A program made the translations under genes and the position numbers. This document shows positions 1 through 10,100 of a stretch of DNA of 64,000 nt, piece after piece. Position 1 is the stretch's first letter, and each line of letters starts with the position of its first letter. The DNA is from Aulostomus chinensis (taxonomy: Eukaryota; Chordata; Actinopteri; Syngnathiformes; Aulostomidae), in the NCBI GenBank assembly GCA_037954235.1, contig JBBMOA010000018.1, forward strand, positions 5,265,501 through 5,329,500. The letters are read 5' to 3'. The notes below the pieces were generated by a model. That model saw only the letters and a program-made list of their open reading frames with translations, made no database searches and was not told the DNA's origin.

Positions 1-465
1 CATTTTATTGTCACCATTTTCCTAGCGGTCATCAAGAGTATATGCAACAGATACTTTTGTTCTCTGGTGTACATATCTTTAGGAGTTAAATCGAGAAGAA
101 ACTGACTTGGGGTGAATAATAAGTCGATTCCCAGAACTTTATCTGTCTCGTTTTTTTTTTACCTCCTTCCAAAAAGGAAGCATCACTGGGCAGTCCCAAA
201 ATATGTGCACATGGTCGCCAACTATTCCGCATTTTCTTTAACAGAATAAATACATTTGGGTTATCTACAAATTTGGAAATCATAGAGGGTGTCTTAAAAA
301 ACCTCGTCTTCATCTTCCAATCAAACTCCTTCCACATGTTACTATTAATACCCTTATGACATCCAATGCATATCGTTTCCCACTCTCCATCCTCAATTAT
401 AATATTTAACTCCAGCTCCCATTTATTTTTGATATAAAAAGTATTGTCTGGTGTTGCCCCATGTT
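1..465 (-). mobile_element. L1-type LINE remnant (ORF2 C-terminal end)
   Basis: Read on the minus strand, this stretch gives a broken reading frame resembling the C-terminal end of fish L1-like ORF2 proteins. It has a WELELN/EDGEWE segment, then WKEFDWKMKTRFFKTP, a CG-VGDHVHIFWDCP cysteine-containing segment, and PFWKEV. The frame shifts near 230 and again in the A-run near 155, and stops follow, so it is a dead fragment. It lies in the myosin heavy chain intron downstream of coding exon 7, in the same orientation as the gene. The family call rests on the HIFWDCP-PFW pattern recalled from L1 ORF2. Its 5' boundary near 465 is approximate, and it runs off the window edge. Confidence 0.65.
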
Positions 466-519
466 TTTTAATTGAAAATTTGAAGAAAGACAGCTAAACC
501 ATAGGTAAAGATGACTTAC

Positions 520-2009
520 AGGTTTCAATATCAGCTGAGGCCAGTTTGCCAGTGGTTCCAAAGTGAATTCTGATGAATTTACCCTAGAAAATGAGAGAAA
601 CATTGCCAAGACTATTAGTTTGTTACTCAGTAATAGCTTCTGGGTTTTTTTTGCTACCATTTTTATACTTACGAAACGAGAGGAGTTGTCATTCCTCACA
701 GTTTTGGCATTACCATAGGCTTCCAGCAGAGGGTTGGCTGCAATGATTTGATCTTCCAGGGAACCCTAAAATGAAATATGTTTTGTTGTCAGTGAGAAAT
801 TAATAATAAGGCTATTTTCAGACTGTTATTCTCAGAAAAACATACCTGCATCTTGCCAGGTGTTGGCTCAGCCTTCTTAGCTCCAGTCACTGCAATTGTT
901 GCAAAGTACTGGATGACACGCTTGGTGTTGACAGTCTTTCCTGCACCGGATTCTCCACTTGGGGAAGAGAAAGACACTGTGAGTGTTTTTGGTCCTTCTT
1001 CATAATCTTGTAGCCCCCTGTATAGTTATTTATTTATTCATACATGACTTACGTAATAAGAATAGACTGGTTCTCACGATCTGAAATGAACAAATAAGTT
1101 CATGTCTCATTAAATACTTTAATGTTCAAAATAGTCATTTCATTGTACATCTACAATGTGTTGTTTTATATCTCATCTCATCATAAATGGATCCTCTTCT
1201 ATAATATAAATACATTACCAGTGAGCATGAACTGATAGGCATTGTCAGAGATGGAGAAGATGTGGGGTGGAGCCTCAATCCTCTTCTTGCCTCTGTAGGC
1301 ATTAACAACCTTAGCGTCGTACACAGGAAGCCACTTGTAGGGGTTCACAACGACACAGAAGAGACCAGAGTAGGTCTGGAAAGAGACGATTATTCACTCT
1401 ACATCTGATAAAACACACTCCCTCCATATTTGATAGTCACATCATTTAAATTCAGACTTCATTTAGAGTAAGTTCTGGCAAAGGTTTGGTTATTGCTGAC
1501 CTGTGTGGTAACGTTGGCTTTTATTTTATGTTAAATACTTACATAGATCATCCATGATGCAAAACGCTCTTTGAGGTTATACAGCACAGCAGGCTCATTG
1601 AGGTGGGTCATCATGGCCATGTCCTCAATTTTGTCAAACTTTGGAGGGTTCATGGGATGAATGTCGTCCTCTTTTACTGTGACTGACTGCATGGAAGATA
1701 CAGTTTAAGAATTGAACATTAATAGGATGATATGTTATCCAAGAAACAGTGCAATAACATATGATGACATTTTGAGTATTTTTGATGAGGTGCTCATTCA
1801 CCTACCTGTCCAGTAAGTGTCTCAACGGTGGCTTTGCCACCATCTTTTTTGACGAGTTTACCCTTAACATACATCTCATCCGGAACAGTCACAAAGAAGG
1901 CTGTTTTGGCATCAAACGGAGTGTTCTGAGCTTCAATTCTCTCTCTCTCAGGTTTGCGGAGGTAAATGGATGCAGGCCCAAAGGCCTCCATCTCTGCGTC
2001 TGTGCTCAT
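520..2009 (-). CDS. Fast-skeletal myosin heavy chain, 5' part (coding exons 1-7)
   Basis: This encodes the N-terminal motor region of sarcomeric myosin II, the actin-based ATPase of the thick filament. Coding exons on the minus strand are 1806-2009, 1543-1686, 1219-1375, 1053-1080, 846-957, 673-765 and 520-583. All have consensus GT-AG borders and the classic vertebrate MYH exon sizes (204, 144, 157, 28, 112, 93, 64 nt). The protein starts MSTDAEMEAFGPA. It carries the SH3-like N-terminal domain (about residues 35-80), NPYKWLPVY, and the P-loop GESGAGKT at about 179-186. Loop 1 follows (AVTGAKKAEPTPGK), then the switch-I region NDNSSRFGKFIRIHFG. The rest of the roughly 1,900-residue protein lies beyond the left edge. 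The sequence is fast/embryonic skeletal type; which teleost paralogue cannot be settled here. Confidence 0.96.
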
Positions 2010-2132
2010 GATGGCACCTTAGAGAGGGCTAAAGACAGGAGTGTGAATTACTTTTAAGATTTTAGTTCTCATATTTTAGATTACTCAGATGCAAGATCTG
2101 TATCTGATGTTATGGATGATCTCGCAGCATAC

Positions 2133-2173
2133 CTGATTTTATCCCAGCTGAATGGCACAGTAGATGCTGCAGT
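2133..2173 (-). other. 5'UTR exon 2 of the myosin heavy chain gene
   Basis: A 41-nt segment sits between a clean acceptor (tctttag at 2174-2180) and a clean donor (cag|gtatgc at 2133/2132). It lies between the TATA-containing promoter and the ATG exon. Skeletal MYH genes typically have two short non-coding leader exons, so this matches the family layout. The ATG exon then begins at 2028 (acceptor tttag) or 2017 (acceptor ctaag). Confidence 0.7.
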
Positions 2174-2611
2174 CTAAAGATATTCATATTGAAGAAAGAT
2201 GATCAATGCACAGAACCCAAAGTAAAATGATTTCACACTGCCTGGTGCTTACAAGACAACAGAACCAAATTTATACCAAACCAAGTGAACATGAATGTTG
2301 TAAAAATTTACAGTTATCTCAGTTCAATAATAAGCTGCATCACTAAGCTGAACAATTGCTTTGAAAATATTTTGATTATCTAATAATCAAAATAAAAATG
2401 AATTCAATCTTACCCTTTTAGTATATTATATATTATAAATTACTGTTTGCTGTTCTTAAAGCATCAAGAGCAGTTGCAAAATTAATTTCGTGCTTCACAT
2501 TTATAACATCATCAAATGATAATATACAAGATTACTTAAATTAAAAACATTGTCAAATTCAGTAAATGCTGCGGTGAAAATGAGAGGAAATCATACACGA
2601 TGAGCACTGAC

Positions 2612-2636
2612 CTGGGTGAGATGCCTGTCAGTTCTC
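2612..2636 (-). other. 5'UTR exon 1 of the myosin heavy chain gene (approximate start)
   Basis: A good donor (acccag|gtcagtg) lies at 2612/2611, roughly 45-50 nt downstream of the TATA box on the minus strand. The first leader exon should therefore run from a start site near 2630-2640 to 2612. The start is inferred from TATA spacing, not seen. Confidence 0.55.
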
Positions 2637-2656
2637 CGAGGAGGCTGAAGCTGCTG

Positions 2657-2664
2657 CTTTTATA
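2657..2664 (-). promoter_or_regulatory. TATA box of the myosin heavy chain promoter
   Basis: TATAAAAG on the minus strand (cctataaaagcagcag in context) precedes the inferred first leader exon by the usual 25-30 nt. Strong TATA boxes are typical of skeletal-muscle MYH promoters. Confidence 0.8.
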
Positions 2665-4149
2665 GGCTCCAGACTGTCTGGTCAGCAGCACTGCAGGACT
2701 CAATTTGGTCAAGCATCTGTGACATCGTGAGACTCCTCTTGTGACATGTAAGCTTTTTGTGTCAAAGATATGAAACTTAACTAGAAAAGTAAACTGAAGA
2801 ACTGTATGACGAAGAAGCTGGCTAGGTTCAATACTGGTACATTTTCAAAAAAACTAGGAGGAAAGTTGTGATTGCAAATGCATGTTTAAATTATCTATTT
2901 AATGGGTTGTGCTTTGATATCTGTTTTTCAGCCCTTAAGTCCTTGCCCTTTCTGGGATGCTTTGAAATGTCAATGGCATTGAGTGTCTGACCTCATACAT
3001 TTTTTAAATCTTTGAAATATAATAATAAACTGTCTCAGAGCTCCTTTTCATGTGTATTGTCAATGTAAAGGGAAAGCAAACACTTATTAAGTTACTTAAA
3101 TCCCTAATTTTAACATATATTTTTGAAGGGTCATGCCATGTAATTTTAGTTTTGTCCTTTAATATCTTTCATAGAGCTTGACCTGAACTTCGGCTCATAA
3201 ATATTGCCATCGTAATGTCCTAAGAATGTCTCAAAATAGATGTGCCTGGGTTTAAAACTCTAATTTACACCAATAAAGGTAATAAATTTGGATTCTGATG
3301 TGCTTAAGGAGGATTTCATCAGTTTATAATCGGTATATAATATGAGGTTGTCTCTCCTAACCCTTGTAATTAACCGTGCAGTGCTAGCTATGGAATGTAA
3401 TTTTGGAGAAGCATCCAAGTGATGCTGGTATATGGTTGCAGTTCTCCGTGGTACATCTCGTATTCCTCTAATAAAAAATAAATGTAGGGCCCTTTGCATA
3501 AAGTTCAAGCAGTATCACACCCTTCCATAAAAGGAACTTTAAAGGACGCATAGAACATTAGCCAACTCGACTGAGATAAGTCCTATTATAAGTGCTGCTC
3601 AAGTATCAAAGATGTTTAGCTGTGTGTTAGATTTTATTCAAAGGATATCGTTGCTGTTATGGAAAATTTGTGTGCAGGGAAAAGGGTTTGACTCTGGTTT
3701 TGAGACATCGCTGACATTAGCTCCTGAATGAAATGACCTACTTAGCCAGAAAAAGAGTCGCCAGCTGTCCCACACCCCCTTGAACAATTCTTAATTCTAA
3801 TTGTATTCATATAACACCATCTCATATGAAAGCAGTTCAAAAGGGCTTCTCTGAAAAACAAAATAAAGACAGTGATTAAGCACAATTTAAGTTTAACTTA
3901 ACATTTTCTGACCAAAAAGGCCCATGGTTAGTTTCAGCAGGAAGCTGTGCAGGGGGGTTGTTGTGGGTCAGCAGGTGCGCTGTTTCATTACTTATGTATG
4001 TATCTGCTGAATGTCATCTCACCAGACTTAGAAAAGGCTTAGGGCTCTTGGGATGACAAGCGAAATCTCCTGGCATTGAAAAACAAAAAGCATGTCTGAA
4101 ATGTCCCTCAGAGACCAACCAGCTTTATCCCTGCTGTCATTGGGGGGGG
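2665..4149. other. Upstream region of the myosin gene, no gene seen
   Basis: AT-rich non-coding DNA with no ORF resembling a protein. It contains one exact CArg-box match, CCATAAAAGG at 3525-3534, about 0.9 kb upstream of the inferred myosin start. This is a possible SRF site. No repeat family was recognised. Confidence 0.5.
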
Positions 4150-4316
4150 GGTGCACCCTGGATGGGTCGCCAGTCCGTCACAGGGCCATCAGGCGCAATT
4201 AGGGCTTCAGTATCTTGCTCAAGGATACTTGGACATGGTCACCAGGGGGAAGTGAGGATCGAACCAGTGACCTGTCAGTTACTAGTTGGTCACTCTCCCT
4301 CCGAGCCATGCCGCCC
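4150..4316 (-). mobile_element. tRNA-derived SINE, minus orientation
   Basis: Read on the minus strand, the element starts with a tRNA-like head. It has an A-box-like TGGCTCGGAGG, and a B-box match GGTTCGATCC some 40 nt on. A body with the fish-SINE phrase 'TCCTTGAGCAAGATACTGAA' follows, and a tail (GGACTGGCGACCCATCCAGG) shared with the element at 49478-49832. The head and body recall teleost V-SINE-type elements; that family name is inference. A G-run marks its left end. Confidence 0.65.
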
Positions 4317-4917
4317 CCAAGTGAATTTTTTCATTTATTTAATTTTTTTGTGCGTGAGCTCTAAAACCTGGAAGCGATTTAGTAATAATGACAATCCAGT
4401 TCCTACGCCTTTAAAGTCAGTGGGATTTTTTTGAATAGGGTGTGTGGTTAAATGCCTGAAAAAGTTTCAGTGGTCGACATAAGCCTGATATTTTACCATA
4501 TTTTTTCCTACAGCATAAAATACAGTCAGTAATTACCACACTTGTGAGTAACAAATCATTTGTCTTAAAAACCGTTGTTGCCAACACGTAGCAAAAGAAG
4601 AGGAAGTGGGGTTCATTTGATTATCTTGCTGAACACAACATTGTGTTTGACTTATGGAAATGACAACATTGTGTTTATTGAACTTTTCTGCCCACCTTTG
4701 ACACACACAGGTCGTTCCTGGTTTCTTGGAGTTGTAAGGCCCTGCTGTTGTTGGTCTGGGGAAAAAAAACAAAACTTTATGAGGAAATTCAGCTTCAATG
4801 TAAATCACTGGTTGCTGTACAAATTGTACTTTAACACCAGGAGTTCTAAGTGTTATGTAAATGACGTGTCACCAACATCAACTGACTAATCAGCTAATTG
4901 CTTGTACTGTATATACA

Positions 4918-5413
4918 GTATGTGTGTGCGTGTGTGTGTGTGTTCTTGTACTTGCTACATATTGAGGACTAGAATACGTATTTAACAAACAGAGTGAGGA
5001 CATTTTAGCTGCTCCTCACATCTTCAAAGGGCCGTTTGAAGGCCATAACTTGGTTTTAGGGTCGGAGTTTGAATCGGGTTACGGTCAGGGTTAGGGTCAG
5101 GCATTCAGTTGAGACGGTTCAGTTTAAGGGAAGGTGCTAGGGAATGCATTATGTCAATGAAAGTCATCACAAAGATATAAGTACAAGGTTGTGTGTGTTT
5201 GACGTGTTTTTTGTCATATATTGGAGACCTCTTCTGGTATAAACACACACCTTAGCAGAACCGCTAGTCCTCCTGGGGACCAAAAACCAATCCTGATGTG
5301 GCAAAACAGAGTTTCTTAGTTCCTGGGGGGTTAAGTTGTTGATAGAGGTTAGTTTATGGTTTGGGTTCATCATTAAGGGGGCCTGGGTTACACTGTCCAT
5401 ATCAATGGAAGTC

Positions 5414-5477
<64 letters not shown>

Positions 5478-5493
5478 TGTGTGTGTGTGTGCG
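4918..5493 (+). repeat. GT-bounded dispersed repeat, copy 1
   Basis: The segment opens with a short (GT)n tract (4918-4943) and closes with a long one (5417-5493). Between them the sequence carries phrases also found in order at 54661-55183: ttcttgtact, attgaggact, gaggacattt, cacatcttcaaaggg, acttggttttagg, ggttagggtcaggca and tggggaccaaa. No protein is encoded. Both copies have the same orientation and similar length. This is a non-coding dispersed repeat whose ends are microsatellites. Confidence 0.7.
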
Positions 5494-5645
5494 TGCCCAT
5501 ATGTGCGTGCACGACGTGCATGGAAGAAAGACTATATATTTGCTGTGAGCCAAACACTTGTTCAGGCCTTGGTTGAGTGAGAGCTGGTGGGTCTGGTTGC
5601 TCCCTCTCTCTGTGTGATCTATTCATAGCTGCAGAAACAGCTGGC

Positions 5646-5648
<3 letters not shown>

Positions 5649-5691
<43 letters not shown>
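5649..5691. repeat. (GT)n microsatellite
   Basis: About 21 uninterrupted TG/GT units, separated from the larger tract at 5417-5493 by 155 nt of unique sequence. Confidence 0.95.
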
Positions 5692-5693
<2 letters not shown>

Positions 5694-6929
5694 TCAAGTA
5701 TTGCCTACATGTGAAATTAAATTGAATATCAGAATAATTAAACTACATGGTAGAATAATTACACTACATGGTATTCTTATCCTTGTGGGGGTTTGTGTGT
5801 AGGTGAAAGGACACTGCGAGCGCTGATGGGTAAAGGCAGAGGTCTTGAGGACTGGCGTGTGCTGGTGTGGCTCAGAGAGGACTTCCATCTGCCATAGCAA
5901 CTGCACAACATTACAGTGAGTGCTATAAAAGATTCACTCATATTATTATTGAAAGACACCTTAACCTTTATTTTGGAAGTAACCCCATAACCCAGTGGTG
6001 TCAGCTGCATCACCATTCATCTCAGGCAGTGAGAAAAACTCATCACCAAAGGTGGCAGAAGCAACATGATCTCTGTCTCTCACGCTCAGATGTGTTTTAA
6101 AGTGACTTGTGGCTGTTCCAGAATTAAATGCTCCCCACTCTCCAGTTTACCCCATGAAAATCTATAGCGATTCCACTGTCAGACACTGTGTTTTAAATAC
6201 TCTACCAATTTTGTGAGGACGTAAAACCCATGGCCCCCTCAAATTCCAATAAACTTCAAATAGATTTCCAGCAGCCAGGCGCTTGGTCCTCTCCTCTGTC
6301 GCACAAACTGTGTGTGTCATTGGGGGGCTTTCAAAGTACACAACTAACACAGCTTGGACATGAAGTATTATTTAGGTGGAATAACCCTTTAAAATTGTAA
6401 GTGCTCTGCGAATGAGAGTTCTACCCAAACAGCAATGAGTGTTTAGGTGTAATAAACCTTCAAGATAGAGTCTTGTAAAGGGCCATGAAAAGTAGAAGAA
6501 TTCACATCAAAGTAAAAGTTAGTACATTAGAAACCCCAGGTGATTAAAGGACCAATCAAAAGAGGGTGGCGGGATGAATGGATATCTTTTAAAACTTGGT
6601 TGGGTGGGCTGGGACTGGAGTATAAAAAAGAAAGAAAGACAGACATACAGAAGACACAGTTATTCGTCCAAGGAGGGGCCATGCTGGTCTGAAGCTGTCT
6701 GGATGTGATTGCAAAATAGTTATAATGGAAGTTGAGGATGCTGTGGCGAGGATGGAACAGTGGATCATGTTTAATAGGAATGTCAGAAGTAAACTCCGTG
6801 GCGGGCTCCACTTTGGCCAAAGAAAGAGAAAAGAATACAGCAGGAGAGAATGGAGAACAAAATATCAGTAGTATGCAAAAGAAATCCTCGGAGGAAACTC
6901 CTTCAATTTTGATGAATAGTGCACAGGAT
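5692..6929. other. Intergenic DNA, no supported gene
   Basis: No exon-like ORF with recognisable protein similarity was found on either strand. A short ORF opens at 6725 (MEVEDAVARMEQ, 48 codons) but has no further support. A TATA-like tataaaaaag is seen near 6620, without a linked gene. Confidence 0.5.
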
Positions 6930-7065
6930 ATTAATTTCTTTCTTTCAATTTTATAAAGGGCTTCGGTGATGGATAGTTCATACTCCAGAACATTGGGTGG
7001 CGGTACTCCATCCTAAGGCCCCCCCTTTTTTTGGGCCAAACGCAATAGAAGAAGAAAAGGCTGCC
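6930..7065 (+). repeat. Possible terminal fragment of a fish retroelement
   Basis: The phrase with 'gggtggcggtactcc' followed by 'aaacgcaatagaagaagaa' resembles a terminal sequence that recurs in fish genomes. It ends about 90 nt upstream of the xab2 start codon. The resemblance is from memory and the family is not identified; the boundaries are approximate. Confidence 0.35.
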
Positions 7066-7156
7066 TCTCCTCTAGTTTGAGACGTGTGCTAGCTAGCATT
7101 AGCTAAAGCTATCATTGTTATTTCATCTCTTAACGGACAATTTCTAAAAGATAGAA

Positions 7157-10100
7157 ATGCCAACGCGAAACGAAAAGACGGATGTTATGTTTGTAAGTTT
7201 TCTTCCACCTACTTTAGTTGCCGTTAGTCGGCAATGAGCTGGGCTAATGTTTGCTTGAGCGCTAACTTAACTTGCTACGTTAACTTAACGTTGTTGAGGT
7301 TAAGATTGTTTTGGTTCATGGCTTTGATTTTGTTCGTCTCCTCGATAGTTAAAAAAAAAAAACAGGGCTTCTTATATAAGCTCACATTGCTATGTTCCGT
7401 GCTAAGTTGTTGAAACTCGCTTCCTTTTATCCTGTGTGGAGGCTGTAACTTGAACGGCTGTCCTGACATGAGCGAACAGCCACAGTTGGGAAACACCGAA
7501 GGTTAACAGTTGAGCTTTAAGGTGCGATGTGATCTCTGGCTCTTCAGGAGGACGACGATCTACCTTATGAGGAGGAGATCATCAGGAACCCATATTCGGT
7601 CAAATGTTGGATGCGTTACATCGAATTCAAACAGAATGGAGCCAAAACCACCCTCAACATGATATATGAGCGGGCTCTGAAAGAACTCCCCGGGAGGTAA
7701 TGGACTTTATGCGGAGAGCATCGTCTGTTCAGCTGCTGAATTAGAAAAGTCACCTAAAGAACACAACAGACTTTTCTAAGAGTTAGATAAAGTGACATTA
7801 AAATTCTTTTTTTTAAATTCCCACACAGCTATAAACTATGGTACAACTACCTGAGAGAGAGAAGAAAACAAGTCAAAGGGAAATTGTTCTCTGAACCAGT
7901 CTATGAAGAGGTTAACAATTGCCATGAAAGGGCACTGGTCTTCATGCATAAGGTGATACATTGTTTAGATATCGCTACCTAACATTTTGGTGATGCAAGG
8001 AAATGGTACATGTAGAAATTTGATTGACATAAAACTATCTGCCCTCACTCCAGATGCCCAGGATATGGCTTGATTACTGCCAGTTCCTGGTGGGTCAGTG
8101 TAAGATCACAAGAAGTCGTCGGACGTTCGACCGAGCGCTCCGAGCTCTCCCGGTTACACAGCACCCTCGTGTCTGGCCTCTGTATCTCCGCTTTGTCCGA
8201 AACCTGCCCCTGCCTGAGACGGCCATTCGTGTGTACCGCAGGTACCTTAAGGTGAGAGCATCAAACACGTTTCAGTCCCATTCAACACGTGGGATGTCAC
8301 TGAAGTAGAAGTATTATTCATTGAAGGTACACATATTTACCTGGCAAGATGCGAACACCCATGTGACAGTATGGTGAGACTGAAAATTCTCAGAAGAATA
8401 TCCATTATTATTTAGTCAATGAGGTTTAAAACATGACTAAGTGGTGAAATGTTTGTTCTTTTCCTTTTTTTCCCTCGACATGTATGTTCAAGTTCTCAGT
8501 ATGTGTCATATGCTCCTTGTACCATGCAGCTTTCTCCAGAAAACTCGGAGGAATACATTGAGTACTTAAAGTCTGTTGGACGCTTGGATGAAGCAGCTGT
8601 GCGTTTAGCAGCTGTCGTCAATGATGAAAGTTTTGTGTCCAAAGAAGGCAAATCTAACTACCAAGTGAGTTTTCCTTATTCCCTGCTAAGTAGTTAACAG
8701 TATTTTGGTATTTTCAACTTTAACAATTAAAAAATGTTTTCCTCTTTTTTTTTCTTTTTTTTTTTTTAAATTTTGTGACAGCTGTGGCATGAGCTATGCG
8801 ACCTGATCTCACAGAACCCTGATAAGGTTACTTCCCTAAATGTCGGCGCCATCATCCGTGGAGGCCTGACTCGCTTTACAGACCAGCTTGGCAAACTTTG
8901 GTGCTCCTTAGCTGACTACTACATCCGAAGTGGCCTCTTTGAAAAGGTTCTGTTTCTATTTCACATCATAATTCTCATTTTTTTCATTATTTATTTTAAA
9001 TGTACTGTTCATAGCCTCTTAAATTGTGACATAATTTACTGATATTTACACAGCAGGTTAGCCGATGACTGATATTTTATGCTGATATGACGATGCGCTT
9101 ACTCTTTAATGTTTCTTGATTTTCTTAGGCCCGCGATGTGTATGAGGAGGCCATTCTCACTGTGGTAACAGTCAGGGATTTCACACAAGTGTTTGACAGT
9201 TACGCCCAGTTTGAGGAGAGCATGATTGCTGCCAAGATGGAGACCACAACTGAGATGGGGCAGGATGAAGAGGGTCTGTGCTGCAGATTCATTCAAACGG
9301 ACCAGGTGCTTTGCTTTTGTGTTTTGTTTTGGGTTTTTTTTGTCACTGATGCCTTCCTCTTTGGTCCCTCACTTCTTAGATGACATGGACATGGAGCTTA
9401 GACTGGCCCGTTTTGAGCAGCTAATGGCCCGAAGGCCTCTCCTTCTGAACAGTGTGCTGCTGCGGCAGAACCCTCATAATGTCCACGAGTGGCACAAACG
9501 AGTAAAACTCTATGAGGGCACTCCACGGCAGGTGAGTTTTAGCCTTTCTTTTCCTATGACAGCGTTCAGTATACATGTTGAACCTTAAATAGCTTAAAGG
9601 TGCAACAGACAACAGCCATACCTCCTTGTCAGTAGGGTTCTCGGATGGCGTTTACAGCCAGCGGGGCAAGCTATCATAGAATTCATAGAGGCATAAAATG
9701 GAATTATTAACACTCAGTCAGGATGTTTCATCACTAATGGATCTATTGTCATTGTGTCCTCTCCAGATCATCAACACATATACTGAGGCAGTACAGACTG
9801 TAGATCCAATGAAGGCCACAGGGAAGCCTCACACTCTCTGGGTTTCCTTTGCTAAATTCTATGAAGAGAATGAGCAGCTGGAAGATGTGAGTCATTAGGA
9901 GCACTGAATACATGTAACTGAAGAAAAATGTTTCAGTTTGATTTCCTTTTTTCATTTTTGTGTCCCTGTCGCGTAGGCCAGGACTATTTTTGAGAAGGCT
10001 ACCAAGGTGAACTACAAGCAGGTGGATGACCTCGCCACGGTGTGGTGTGAGTATGGAGAGATGGAGCTACGCCATGAGAACTATGACCAGGCACTGAGGA

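Noticed and set aside
5167..5626. Histidine/threonine- and cysteine/valine-rich ORFs on both strands
   Set aside because: They are translations of the GT microsatellite and have no protein meaning. The same holds for similar ORFs at 32283-32922, 47902-48171 and 52000-52142.
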